Positions 1 through 11,539 of a DNA stretch of 64,000 nucleotides are shown in pieces; the stretch's first letter is position 1, and each line of letters begins with the position of its first letter. The position numbers and the translations under genes were made by a program. This DNA is from Lepisosteus oculatus (lineage: Eukaryota > Chordata > Actinopteri > Semionotiformes > Lepisosteidae): assembly GCF_040954835.1 (NCBI RefSeq), contig NC_090709.1, forward strand, positions 44,338,490 to 44,402,489, given 5' to 3'. Below the pieces are notes generated by a model. The model was given only the letters and a program-made list of their open reading frames with translations. It was not told the origin of the DNA and did not search any database.

Positions 1-490
1 AATCCGGGGCTCCGAGGTTCATTAGAAGCGGTGGAAAAAGCTGGGCATAAGCAAAGCTTCTCGGCGCGGCTACCATATCTTCCATGGCGCAAGCTAAACG
101 AAAAGTCCGAAAATTCAGAAGTTCGTTTCTACCAGTAAGAGAACTAAAATCTGCACTGCACTCGCTTTGAGTCCGTCAAGCACTCATCTCTCGTCGCCTT
201 CAATGTTGTGTATCTTAATAAAGAGACGTTTTTATATTATTTTAACTATTTTGTTAACTACACAGATCACGCCCTTACACCATATATTCCTGCCTTCTAC
301 TCTCTCGTTCTGTTGTCTGGCGATGTCTACTCACTATACTACATTTAGCATGACTTCTTGTTGCAGTTGAGCTCAAAGCTGGAGATGATCTCCATATTCT
401 ACCGCACTATCTAGTCCGAAACGTAGTACACAGTACATACTTTTTTAAGTGAAGTCAGGTTGTTAAAAAATTAAACCAGCGCCCTGTCAC
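1..490. other. No gene recognised
   Basis: I see no coding exon, RNA gene or named repeat here. Short open frames exist but have no composition or motif that suggests coding. Confidence 0.5.
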
Positions 491-551
491 AGAAACGTAC
501 CCCCAGTCTCCCGCGCAACAAGCGGGGGTACTCAGCACTATACTAAAGAGG
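491..551 (-). pseudogene. tRNA-Asp-like relic
   Basis: Read on the minus strand this follows the tRNA-Asp body: the D-arm region reads like AGTATAGT and the anticodon stem has a run of C and G as in tRNA-Asp. The T-arm and acceptor end are badly eroded. The anticodon position reads GTT instead of GTC. It is a decayed copy; the intact relative lies at 41035-41106. Confidence 0.6.
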
Positions 552-1594
552 AGCGCTTGTCTGCAGCTGAGCGTCAGCTCTGTTTACTGTCAGCAGTCAT
601 TGCCTCATTTCCAAAGACTTTTTCACCTGCTCTCAGCTTTTAAAGACAGTCATAAACGCTCAAGAAGTAATTCATGTCAGTTGGAAGTCTTTTTCTGTTG
701 TCTCAGCTCTTGATAAAGAAAAACCGTGCGTGGGAGACTCCCTCTCTGAAGAAGTTTGCCGTCACCCTGCGAGGGAGAAGAGCCATCAATCACCGAGGCA
801 ACCACTGAGACAGTTAACATTAAACACGTGAAATGCGAGATGTTGTGATTTTTTTCCCGCTTAAGGCTTCTATCGTTTCTACTCTAATGAGAAAGACCTC
901 TTTATTAGAAGTGAGATTTTAACAAACGTCTCCAGGGTTAACTGCGACCTGAACGCAACGCCTAAGACCATAGCAGCGCTCAATAAAAATGATCAGAAAC
1001 CGAAAGCGCTTCCTATCCGGATCAGTATATTCCGATACCACTGGTTCTACCGAAGAAATAAGAAAAGCCGAACTCAAAGCACTGTGTTGCCATTACGGGT
1101 ACTCTGTCTGCAGCTGCTTTAAGATCTACTCACACCGTGTTGCCATTAAGGCTACCTAGTTAAAAAAACTTATCGTCACCTTTTTGAACGTGATTATTAG
1201 ACACCCGTTAAATCTTCACCGAGGTTTCTTGAGAGATCGTTCAGCGAGCGAGTAATAAAAAAATACGTCGCTTCCAACCTCTGCTGTCACTGTAAACTCG
1301 GACGTGATGTTCTGCAGATGTGCAGTGTGCCTTTCCTCTTGTCATATTCAAGAGTACTCACTGTGTGAGCTCCTCACTGCGTGTTCTGTACTCTACTGTG
1401 ATTTAATTTAGATGATTACGTGGAGTAGAGTGACAAGATCTACTTGAACATTTTCGGTTTGTGAAATGAAACACTAAATACACTACTGTAAATACAAGTA
1501 ATGGACATTTAAAATAACCACAGTACAGCTAGAAGAGTGAAAGATAAAAGACTATTTAGAATGACATTCACAATAGACTTAAGAACAGCACAAC
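552..1594. other. No gene recognised
   Basis: AT-rich single-copy-looking DNA with no supported exon, RNA or repeat. Confidence 0.5.
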
Positions 1595-1667
1595 CGCCCG
1601 AACAGGGACTTGAACCCTGGGCCCTCAGATTAAAAGTCTGATGTTCTACCGACTGAGCTATCCGGGC
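1595..1667 (-). tRNA. tRNA-Lys (anticodon TTT)
   Basis: The 73-nt minus-strand sequence matches the vertebrate tRNA-Lys(UUU) gene almost base for base: acceptor GCCCGGA paired with TTCGGGC, D-arm TAGCTCAGTCGG, anticodon loop with TTT, variable loop and T-loop GTTCAAGTC. It differs from the mammalian consensus at only two or three positions, one in the D-arm after GTAGA and one in the variable region. No intron. I see no T-run of four or more immediately 3' on the minus strand, so the terminator is not obvious. It lies alone, far from the tRNA cluster at 38-41 kb. Probably functional. Confidence 0.9.
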
Positions 1668-2360
1668 TCTGAAAGAAAGTTGACACTGTCGGGATCCTCC
1701 CAAGTCACCTGTCTCTTGTGCCGAAGAGTAGTCATACCTGACCCGTCTGGAATGACCACTGACAGACTTTATCCAGAAGCGACGGCACCACTCCCAGTAG
1801 AATGAGTGAGAAATACAGCATGACATGGGTAGTTAAGGGGCTCCCACAATCCATCTTTCCTCACATTACTGATTTTTTTCAATAGCATTTTGACCTTTTT
1901 TCACATTCAGATTTTTTTCACATTTAATAAAATCTTTTAATCAACAACATTAAAAAGAAAACAAATAGAACATTTTTTGGAACAATAATTAAAAAAAAAA
2001 CTTTCAATGCCTTGGTTGTATACGTGTGCACACCCTTTATAAAGGGAGTTGCAACAGTGCTGAAATGTAAAGAGCATTTCTGTAGAGAAAACAGCATTTT
2101 TTCTGCCTTGATGTTATAGGGAGCCTGTCTTTTAGAAATTCTATTTCTTAACACCTTGCACAGCCTCCCGGCAGACTAACAAATATTTTTTTGGAGAAAT
2201 TGGCTCACACACCGGAAGACACTAATGTTTATTTACGTTAGAGTATGTAAAACTCAGGCTTTAACAGATGTTCATGATGTTTCACACGGGGTGTTACCTG
2301 TTGTAGTGTTTCAAAAGATGTGTTAGCGGACCACAAATTATCTTGAAAAGATTTGGGTTT
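1668..2360. other. No gene recognised
   Basis: A/T-rich sequence with poly-T tracts around 1860-1930. Nothing supportable. Confidence 0.5.
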
Positions 2361-2419
2361 GTACTGGCTGGGATTCAAACCCGACTCAATTATTTGGAAG
2401 GCGCCTGTACCACCAACGC
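2361..2419 (-). pseudogene. tRNA-Gly(TCC)-like relic
   Basis: Minus-strand reading starts GCGTTGGTGGTA and continues through GCCTTCCAA and a T-arm like GGGTTTGAATCCC, the layout of tRNA-Gly(UCC). Much of the D-arm is missing and the acceptor no longer pairs fully. A decayed tRNA copy rather than a working gene. Confidence 0.6.
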
Positions 2420-3359
2420 ACTTCCGAGAAGCACCTGCAAATTATCACAATCAGTGTTGTCAGGCCCTGACAGACAATGTACAGATTTGATAAAGTTATA
2501 AAATAATGTAATTAGGCACAGAACAAGTTTACAGCACAGTACAATAATAAATGCTGACCATGACTTTAGCATAAATTACCTTACACTCAATTTAAACACA
2601 AGCTGTCTTTAGCCCTCTAAGCTGGTTCATACAGAAATGTAGAGAACCAGGCTCAGAACACACAGCTTCATTAGCGAATACATATGCAGGACAACTAGAG
2701 AAGACGTTTTACAGAGGATGGATTTTTAGAAACATCCCATCAGTGACATCACTGAAGTCAACTCCTAGGTACTGTAACTGTCGTGTGGATAGTTTCACAA
2801 GAATCAGACAAAGGTTTAAGCATCGCTTGTTCTAGATAAAACTGCAAAAAAAAACAACAACCCATAATGTACTTCTTTGCGGCTCTGTTTGCCCAAATCA
2901 TATATTCACAACGTGAAATCTAGAAAATAATATTACGTAACCAAAATCTGCAATATGGAAACAGAACCTGTGTAATTGTTCACAGATGATGTACTCTTAA
3001 CATTTTTACAAGATGAACTACAACATTTAAAAAATGACTTGTATGTACTTGATATCTCTAATCAATCCACTGCAATGCATTAAAACAAAACGAAAACTAG
3101 AACGCCCTGGGCATACCGTTTCGCGCTTCTTATCAGTTGCTCAAAAGTAATTGGACCGTATGAAATGCATAATATAAACCTAGAAACATATACGTGAGCA
3201 GTATTTACGTATTATCGGTGTTAAGACCGATTCTGGTCATAATGAAACCATGTTTCGTGTATGTTTTCTTTAAAGTACCGAGACCAGCCATATACTGTAT
3301 GTTTATGTTCCAAAATTAATATCGTTTATGGCCTTCACACGCGTTGCAGTATGTTCCTA
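2420..3359. other. No gene recognised
   Basis: AT-rich DNA. A phrase resembling TATGTTTATGTTCC recurs at about 3298 and 3496, suggesting an old repeat, but I cannot assign it. Confidence 0.4.
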
Positions 3360-3906
3360 TTCTTTTTATGCTCAGGCACTAAGATTTCCCTTCAGTGGTA
3401 AAATTCCATATAAATATTCAATACTTAAACGGGCACAGTTAAGACATTAAATATACATATACATACTGTATACAGTACAGTTTGCATACGGTAATATGTT
3501 TATGTTCCTAAATCAATCTCTTTTATGAGCATGTGAAAGGCATGGTGAATCGATTCTCAAAAATTACTGTACTTTGCACGATTGGAAAAAAATGCGTGAT
3601 TGTGAAATGCTGTGGTGTTACTTTTACAAAGACGGTCAATGAAAAAAATAATGTGGACCAGGGCAATACTTTGAGTTTACAGCTTGTCCAAGGTCATTTA
3701 TTATTAATACTATTAGTAATATCTTCGTTAAAGACTTTGATGGCTACAGCTCAAACATGAGAGGTTGAGCTTTATTAGCTCCACCTTGCGGAAATTCCGG
3801 ATACTATTATTTTGCTAGCGGTATTTACCGGTAACTCGCGGTAGACTGCGTACAGCGTACCGGAAAATAATGCGGTATCACATGCGCATTTTGAATGGCT
3901 GCATCT
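3360..3906 (+). repeat. Dispersed repeat R1, copy 1
   Basis: This stretch shares several blocks with 30365-30860 (same strand) and with 26250-26480 (opposite strand). Shared blocks include AATAATGTGGACCAG, CTTTGAGTTTACAGCTT, ATTCCGGATACT and the terminal TTTTGAATGGCTGCATCTGTA. The order is kept, but internal pieces are lost or gained between copies. In the 26 kb copy the terminal phrase abuts (AAT)n. I do not recognise the family; a SINE or small non-autonomous element is likely. Confidence 0.55.
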
Positions 3907-3984
3907 GTACTAACCAGGCCCATCCCTGCTTAGCTTCCAAGATCGGACGAGATCAGGCGTGCTCAAGGGGGTGTGGCCGTAAGC
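3907..3984 (-). pseudogene. Truncated 5S rRNA copy with upstream spacer
   Basis: The minus strand carries the first ~78 nt of 5S rRNA (GCTTACGGCCACACC start, internal control region with GATCTCGTC-like and AGCTAAGCAGGG phrases) and then stops where repeat R1 begins, so the 3' third is missing. The 5S internal promoter is partly altered. The 160 nt to its right (3985-4147) nearly match those to the right of the complete copy at 4641-4794, so both come from one 5S unit including its upstream spacer. Confidence 0.85.
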
Positions 3985-4235
3985 GAGAGCAAGGCTCACT
4001 GGCACCCTTCTTATTGAGAGGACAGCTCCGTCACCTCTTTTACGACGCTGCTTTTTTTCCCTTGCGTTTTTCTCTTCTTCCCACGTTCTCTCTCTTCACT
4101 GCCTTCGTCCCCGCTCTATTTCACTTCAGCCTTTCACTCTTGCTTCCTTCCAATGAGGACGGAGCTGCGGGAGAAAGGGCGCTATAGAGGATCGCTGTGG
4201 AGAGCTGCTGCTGTGCTTTGACATCTGAGCTCTGT

Positions 4236-4365
4236 GGAAAACGATCTCAATACAATTCTGAAAAACGCGACTCCCAGAACGCCAGCTGAAAAAGTCTCCA
4301 CAGCCGAAGCGCTGTGTCTCTTTTCAGCTGGCGATAAACCTTTCCTCGATCCTTTGCGGACTTGT
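4236..4365 (+). repeat. Diverged Penelope-like terminus
   Basis: The phrase ACAGCCGAAGCGCTGTGTCTC, followed by CTTTTCAGC and GATAAACC, follows the layout of the 3' terminus of the Penelope-like copies at 11.6, 20.9 and 33.2 kb (GGCCGAAACGCTGTGTT, TTTTTCAGCATGGAATAAACC). It is clearly more diverged, so it represents another family or an older copy. It sits between the two 5S units. Confidence 0.5.
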
Positions 4366-4519
4366 AAAACTGTTCATGATCAGAATAAAAAACGCTCACG
4401 CTAATACACAAGCACCCGTGTCTCGCCAAAGCTGACAAATAAACAGACGGACAAGCCGCACTGCACGTGTGAACAGGGGAATGAGCGAGCGAGCGGGGAT
4501 AGGGCACCTCCTGCGCTTA

Positions 4520-4640
4520 AAAGCTTACAGCACCTGGTATTCCCAGGCGGTTTCCCATCCAAGTACTAACCAGGCCCATCCCTGTTCAGCTTCCGAGATC
4601 AGACGAGATCAGGCATGCTCAAGGGGGTGTGGCCGTAAGC
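4520..4640 (-). rRNA. 5S ribosomal RNA
   Basis: A complete 121-nt 5S rRNA on the minus strand: 5' GCTTACGGCCACACC, internal A-box/IE/C-box region, GGCCTGGTTAGTACTTGGATGG, and 3' end GGTGCTGTAAGCTTT, as in fish 5S. There are several differences from the vertebrate consensus, for example in the stretch normally reading CCTGAGCACGCCCGATC and in GGGTCGGGCC, which here reads GGGATGGGCC. It could be functional or a recent relic. The upstream spacer (right side, pyrimidine-rich on the plus strand) is shared with the truncated copy 0.65 kb away. Confidence 0.85.
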
Positions 4641-4794
4641 GAGAGCAGGGCTCACTGGCACCCTTCTTATAGAGAGGACAGCTCCGTCACCTCTTTTACG
4701 ACGCTACTTTTTTTCCCTTGCGTTTTTCTCTTCTTCCCACGTTCTCTCTCTTCACTGCCTTCGTCCCCGCTCTATTTCACTTCAGTCTTTCACT

Positions 4795-6101
4795 TGTAGC
4801 GGCAATGCTTGTTAATAAGCCAGAATTAAGTGTTGCTGTGCTTTTCCAAATGAGGCCCCATCTCTCTGTTCATCTCTGTGGTGCAGCCACAGAGAAACTA
4901 TTCATGCAGGCTGATTTAAAGATGTTTTCTTTTGTTAAGGGACAGCTCCCAAATGGGGATGCACTTAGCTAAGCCTGGCTATCATGATCAATGGTCATCC
5001 ATTGGCGCCTATCTGTCTAGGGTGTGCCAGATGGACATCTGGACTGCATTCCTAAGTGTCAGGAGTAAGTGACTCATATCTCACCCTGATCAACCAATCA
5101 GGGACTGGTAGGGCCGAGTAACCCACGTGGGACTCTGATGCCCATGGAACTTTAAGCCATTGAACGAGCTGAAGTTCCTCCAGGTAAAAACAGGCAACAC
5201 AGAGGGCCTGAGAGACTATTTCGTGGACTTTTCTAAAGGGAATTCAAAGGAGAATTGCAGGGCAGGACAGCCCAGGAGCAAAAGGCTCCCAAGGGCAGGA
5301 CATTCTCGCAGTGTGCCTCCTGACCATCCTGAGACTCAACCCGGACAACCACGGAACGGCCAGTGTGTCCGAGTGCCAGAACTTTCCTTTGTTCTAAGAG
5401 TCTAGAGCGGAGGTTGCCAGAGAGTAACCAGAGGATCCACCTGAGGTTAGCACCAGCAGCAAGCCTTGTGAACTGGTCGGAACTGTGGACAGCTGAATCA
5501 GCTGAATGAACCGGTCCTCTTCCTTACTTGCTGGGACCCACAGTCAATTTTTCTCCTGTGCACAAACTTTGCTCGTTAAAGCCAACACTAACTAGCCGGT
5601 CAGTGAGCATCTGCAGCACAGCACAGCCTGGCACGGAGCCAGAGAGCCCGCAGGAGATCTGAATCCCCAGAGATTGGATGAGTATTCAACTTCAATGCAT
5701 TACAGCTTGAGAATTCAAATGTTATCCCAACCAGTTGATATCAACTTAATTCCTAAGAGTTATGTACTTGTTTTCAGTATCTAATGTAGAAGTTGTAACC
5801 AAGTTCACTTTATGAAACGGTCTTAATGAATGATATACTGAACGTATGTCCTCTTGATATATGTAACTCTTTGTAATTGATTGTATATATACCTTTTGTA
5901 TTCTGATAACCCTCTCGATAAGATCTGTTAGGTTTATATGCATATTTTATGTATTAATAAATGTATCCTCGTGTATTAGTACCCGTGTGTGTGCGTTGTT
6001 TGAGTTATATCCCATGGTTGGATTCTAAGGCCATCAAAAGAATCATTTTGTGATTTATGGCTACAATTAATAAATGTCCCCGTAAATGCCCAAACCCTAC
6101 A
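4795..6101 (+). repeat. Left LTR of fossil element
   Basis: About 1.3 kb bounded by the short inverted repeat TGTAG...CTACA. A likely poly(A) signal (AATAAA context near 5955) lies in its right part. The next bases (ACTGGTGCC, from about 6104) are in primer-binding-site position, but I could not assign the tRNA. The right half of the same LTR recurs at 16589-17030 and inverted at 38314-38744. Confidence 0.85.
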
Positions 6102-6396
6102 AAACTGGTGCCTTCAGAGAGCACACTACATTTATTGGTGTCCCTGGACGGGCTATGGTAAGACTGAAATGAGTCAACCAAGCTGAATAATTCAATATAA
6201 AACACCACGGGTTTCAAACTCGACAATACAGTGTGCTGAAAGCCGCAAGGAAAAAAGTTCCCCTTGCTCTTTAAGCAGTGCCTGATTGTTTTGTGATCTT
6301 TTGCGATCTACTGGGTTGATTGCATACTTTATCTTATGGTTTTCTGTGGTAGAACTGTGATTTCGTACTTAAAATTGATACTCTTTAAGTTTAACG

Positions 6397-6921
6397 ATGG
6401 TTGCTAAAAGGTCTGAATTCGAGTCGCTATTAAGCACTCTCTCTAGCAGTGACAGGTCTGACCATGATCTCCGTCATATCTCCATCAGCGGAGAAGCTAG
6501 GAGAATAAACCTCCATTCTCTGAGAGAGCTAGCGAAGGACATGGAGAGATTTTACCCTGCAGTGTCAGAGAATAATATCGAGAGTTATATTCAAGACCTC
6601 AGGTATACCCTGCAGTACCTGCCAAACGCCACAGAACAGGAGAAAGTGTTTCTGGTCAGGAAAACTAGCAGCAGAGCTGTACATGAGTGGATGGCTAGGC
6701 AGATGAAGAAAGTCTGTGATGACTTTGAAGAGCTGTGTCAAGCACTTATCCGAGAATACAGTGCGTTTATTGACCCGACTGCCGCGATAGCCGGCGCCCT
6801 TAACATTAAGCACGAGAGAGCAGAGTCCCCTCGCGAATATTACGAGAGACTTAGACGAACTTATTTTGCAGGGCAAAATGATGAGGGTTGCGAAGAGAAC
6901 ACCCGTCAGTCAGAAAGATGA
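6397..6921 (+). pseudogene. Gag/capsid-like region of fossil LTR element
   Basis: An open stretch of about 170 codons downstream of the left LTR. Its central part ([16 protein letters not shown], then EWMARQMKK and [14 protein letters not shown]) has the helical, charged look of retrotransposon capsid C-terminal domains. No zinc knuckle is visible. Further open stretches to 9612 have no motif I recognise. One near 9015-9100 encodes a hydrophobic segment (LLGGLIAAATVAHLLFLVG) that could be a membrane span. Treated as part of a fossil element. Confidence 0.6.
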
Positions 6922-9900
6922 TCTTAATGCATACAGATGCACAGACCATGAAAATGACTGATATTAAGAGATTCGTGCAGAAAGCCTGGGAGTATGATGT
7001 CCAAAGTCACTCTGAGCAAAAAGCTGTTAAAGCGACTGTGTTCGCCGTCAGAGCCAGCAGGGTTAATTCCCCCCTGCTCGAAGGAGCACAGGCTCCTGAG
7101 CTGGCTAAGCCCCGTTCCAAAGCACTCACACAGGACCGCACCCAGCGTCCTAAGTGCCATGAGAACACCGGGGGAGGGAAAGGGCTAGAAAAAGCTGAAC
7201 AAAAGGATTCAGTAGCCACCCGCCTGGCCAGGCTTGAACAAGCTTTATTAGGACAGGGACAACCGCTCCCCAAGGCTGCCGGAAGCGTGAATGAGCTGAT
7301 ACTCTCCACTGGAGGAGGCGGAGACCCGCCCCCTCTCCCTCCCTCAGTCTATGTGATTGAGCGGAAGGGTTCCTGCCTGGATGAATTCAGCCACTCCCAA
7401 GTGAGTGCTGACTCCACCCCTGAAGTCACAGAGCAGGCAGTAAAACACAGAGGAAAAGCAGGAAGCTTTTACCTCAAGTCTGCCATGGGAGATGTCTTAC
7501 CCAGTGAGACACTGATTGACACTGTGGTTGAAAGGTGGTTGATGTCACACGGCAAGCTCAAACGGGTAGAAAAAGAAAAGGGCATGCGACTCAGAGAGGA
7601 ACCTTTGGTGGATCACCAGAAAGGCAAGGTGTGGAAACAGGTCAAGGCTCCTAAGCCTTCTGTACAGAAGGAAAGGGGGGCCAAGAGGCAGACTGTGCTC
7701 ACACAGTGCCCACCGAACACAGAAGCCTATGTGGAGATTCCTTCTGTTCCCTCTGGACAAGAAATAAAAATAATTCCTTGTTCCCCGGATATACCGGGAA
7801 GTCGTGTCCCGGCTGAGGTCCCAACAGCCTCCCTGCCACAGGAGCGGTGCTCCAAGCAGCCGCCTGATCCACCAGGTAAAGCACACACCTTTTAAGTCCC
7901 TAAAAAGGAGCAGATCTCCCCACCTGGCGATGAAAAGGAGCTTTCCCCGTGCACCCTGGCACCCAAGAGGGGTCAGGACCACCACCCCGCAGTGGTGGAA
8001 GGGATCCAGATGGCAGGAGAGCAGGTTGGTGATGAAGCCCTCACCCTTAGCCCTGAGAGGTCCTCTATTAGTGAGGATCTGCTTGAGCAGCTGTCGCTGG
8101 GCCACCGCCAGGTGCCCCTGGTGCAACATTTACAGGTTAGACAGGAGGTCCAGCTGGACGCTGAGACTACTGCGCTGTGGACACACCTGATCCCAGATGC
8201 CGATTCCCTCTGCTGTGACCCAGGGAACCTGCAGTCAGGTAACATTATTTCTCACAACTACCAGGTAGTGAGTGAGACTGACCTGATTGTTCCTGCCTCA
8301 ACGGCAGGGTTGCCTACACACCCAGTCCCCCAGAAGGGACAGGGAATGAAAGCCGAGCCGGTTTTCTTACAGCCAACAGCTCAGTTTGTCAGTCTGAGTC
8401 TGACCAACAGTGGTTCAGCCAGACTGGAGCTGGATGGTAAAGTCACCCGCCTGCCAGTGCAGGACATCGCAAAGAGAGGTGTCAGAATCCCCACCTGCAC
8501 TGACATGGGCCTGGTGAGTGATAGTGATTTCAAAGACAGTGAACTAGCTATCCCAGTGCTGGGGCAGCTCCCTGAACCCCTAGCGAGGGAGGGGGGGAGC
8601 GAGCAGGTGTCCTACACCTACCCCCAGCGAACGATTGTAAACATGCCGATAGAAGGATTCCTCAATCAGGAAGTGTGCATGGACCTGAACAGTGAGAATA
8701 GGGTAACAATCCCAGATCACTCAGGTGCTCCAGATGACCACTCAGCTGAGGGTCAGGCATGCTCCACCGCTGCACCACCCCCTGCAGGGTTCTTAGAGCA
8801 CAGGCATGGACAAATCGAAAAAGCAGATCCTGATCCTGGAAAAGGAGGAGCAGCATCAGCAGCTGTGTCAGATCTCCCCAGATTTCCAGGATGTTGGTGC
8901 CCAAGATGCCACAGGGCATACTGAGGAAGACACCATGTACATGCTGCGCCAGCTTAGAAAGGCAACAGTCACTCAGAAGGAGATGACTGGGATCAGCCAC
9001 CCGAAAAGACTTTTGGGAGGACTGATTGCTGCCGCCACTGTTGCACATTTGCTATTTCTGGTAGGTTTGTGTGCTACTGGCACTCTCACCCTGACTGCCC
9101 CAAGAAGGCAGGTGTCAGAAATGCCAGAGGGTAGTGACAGACTGTATCGACAGCAGAAAAAGTTGGAAAGCTTAGGGAAAACCCTACAGGCAATTTCCTA
9201 TGCAACAGGGTTAAACCTTATTCCCCAACCAGTGGACATGATTGTTGGTGTTATACAGTGGGTTTATGCTTGTGTGCAACAGGCCAGAATGTTGACACAA
9301 GACCTGTTAAGGGAGTTTAGTGCCACTGTAGCCAGTCTAACCATGGCACAAATCCCAACCCACTTGATTCCACTCTTTTCAGTAGAGGAGTATGTGACAT
9401 TAACCCCATCGCTCATAGCTCACCCAGAAGGCAATCCAAGATTGAATTCGGTTCCAAATCTTGAGATGGGTATGGCTACCAAAGCTATCCATTGGCTGTG
9501 TCTAAACGATTCACCAATGAAGGGTGTAAAGCTGCTAACGAGCAGAGGGAGGTTAATGAACCCCATGAAGAGCAGGTGGGAAGTAAATGGCTGGTCAGGA
9601 CACCACATTTAACTGACACTATGACTTGTGACAGGCATGATACAGCTACAGCAATGCAGCTACCTAATCAAACAGTTTTCCTGTAAGTTTCCGAGGAGGC
9701 CATAGTACAGCATGGTAACTTAACACTGTACGGTCTGGAACCAGACAACATAAGACCAAACTTGAGGTCATGGATGCCTTCAGGTGCCACACTATTGAAT
9801 TGGATAGAAATCCAAGAAACAGTAAGCCCTGAAGAGGTACGGGTAGTTAGTTTGCTTTAATGGAACAAACCTCCAAACCACCCTAGCAGATACCCAACAC

Positions 9901-10333
9901 AGGTGTTGTGGTTTATCGGGGGGCTTTGAACAGGAACTGTTGTTGTTGTAAAACTACTGCCAGGTAGCTAGATCATGACTGACAGTGTACTCTGAATGCT
10001 GTACTCTCGCATCAAGATGTACTCCGGGTAGCACGAATGAGTCAAAGGTAGCATGTCAAAAGAAAGGAAGTGACTTCTCCCCAAATATCTGCTACAGAGG
10101 TATCAGATATTGACAGTGAACTTCCTGATGTGTAATTCCTAGACTGAGATAATGTCTCCTACCGTGTTTATACATACTCCAGATGTTATTCATCCTGTTT
10201 GTTCCCAATGCTGGTTCCGGTATGAATTCTCAAGGAGTAATGTAGACATTTAAGGTTAATGTTCTAATGGCAAGGGACATCACTTAACTCTGTTTTGTTT
10301 TGAAGGCAACAACGGCTCTGGACCTCGTGACCT

Positions 10334-10349
10334 TCAAAAAGGGGGGATA
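10334..10349 (+). other. Polypurine tract before right LTR
   Basis: CAAAAAGGGGGGATA immediately precedes the TG of the right LTR, the expected place for the plus-strand primer of an LTR element. Confidence 0.75.
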
Positions 10350-11539
10350 TGTAGCGGCGAGGCTTATTAATAAGGCAGAATTAAGTGTTTCTGAGCTTCC
10401 CAAATGAGGCCCCATTTCTCTGTTCATCTCTGTGGTGCAGCCACAGAGAAACCATTCATGCAAGATGTTTTCTTTTGATAAGGACAGCTCCCAAAGGGGG
10501 ATGCACTTAGCTAAGCCTGGCTATCATGATCAATGGTCATCCATTGACGCCTATCTGTCTAGGGAGTGCCAGTTGGACATCTGGACTGCATTACTAAGTG
10601 TCAGGACTAAGTGACTCATATCTCACCTTGATCAACCAATCAGGGACTGGTAGGGCCGAGTAACCCACGTGGGACTCTGATGCCCATGGAACTTTCAGCC
10701 AATCAATGAGCTGAAGTTCCTCCAGGTAAAAACAGGCAACACAGAGAGCCTGTAAGATTCAGATTGAGATTCAGATTCAGATTCAGATTCAACAAGATTC
10801 AGTAAGATTCTGGAGAGGATTCTGTGGACTGTTCTAAAGGGAATTCAAAGGAGAATTCCAGGGCAGGACGGCCCAGGAGCAGAAGGCTCCCAAGGGCAGG
10901 ACATTCTCGTAGCGCGCCTCCTGACCATCCTGAGACTCAGCCCGGACAACCACGGAACGGCCAGTGTATCCGAGTGCCAGAACTTTCCTTTGTTCTAAGA
11001 GTATAGAGTGGAGGTTGCCAGAGAGTAACCAGCAGCAGGCCTCATGAACAGGTCGGAACTGTGGACAGCTGAATTACTATTCAGAACTAGCTCTTCATCA
11101 GGAACGAACCGGTCCTCTTCCTGACTTGCTGGGACCCACAGTCATCTTTTCTCCTGTGCACAAACTTTGCTAGTTAAAGCCAACAGTGAGCATCAGCAGC
11201 GCACCGTCGCAAGCCGCACAGCACAGCCTGGCACCGAGCCAGAGAGCGCGGATTGGACAGCAACAGCCTGCAACTGTTTCTTTGTGCCCGCAGGAGATCT
11301 GAATCCCCAAAGATTGGATGAGTATTCAACTTCAATGCATTACAGCTCGAGAATTCAATTGTTATCCCAACCAGTTGATATCAATTTAATTCCTAAGAGT
11401 TATGTACTTGTTTGAGTATCTAATGTAGAAGTTGTAACCAAGTTCACTTTATGAAACGGTCTTAATGAATGATATACTGAACGTATGTCCTCTTGATATA
11501 TGTAACTCTTTGTAACTGAATGAATATATATCTTTTGTA
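10350..11539 (+). repeat. Right LTR of fossil element, truncated
   Basis: It matches the left LTR from its TGTAGCGGC start and carries a short run of ATTCAG-type tandem repeats (about 10757-10805) that the left LTR lacks. Its terminal ~170 bp are absent because a Penelope-like element begins at about 11540. Confidence 0.8.

Larger units (their letters stand above)
4795..11539 (+). mobile_element. Fossil LTR retrotransposon, gag-bearing, no pol seen
   Basis: Two long direct repeats flank a 4.25-kb interior. The left LTR begins TGTAGCGGC and ends CTACA; the right LTR begins with the same TGTAGCGGC right after a polypurine tract. The interior has a capsid-like region near its left end and further open stretches. 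I found no reverse transcriptase, RNase H, protease or integrase motif on any frame. It therefore looks like a non-autonomous or pol-deleted element of the LTR group; superfamily (Gypsy-like or ERV-like) is unresolved. It is broken, with several breaks. The LTRs are clearly similar but visibly diverged, so it is not a recent insertion. Confidence 0.85.

Noticed and set aside
6888-9612. A polymerase, protease or envelope gene in the LTR fossil
   Set aside because: No catalytic motif of reverse transcriptase, integrase or protease is seen. One hydrophobic segment near 9015-9100 is not enough to call an envelope.
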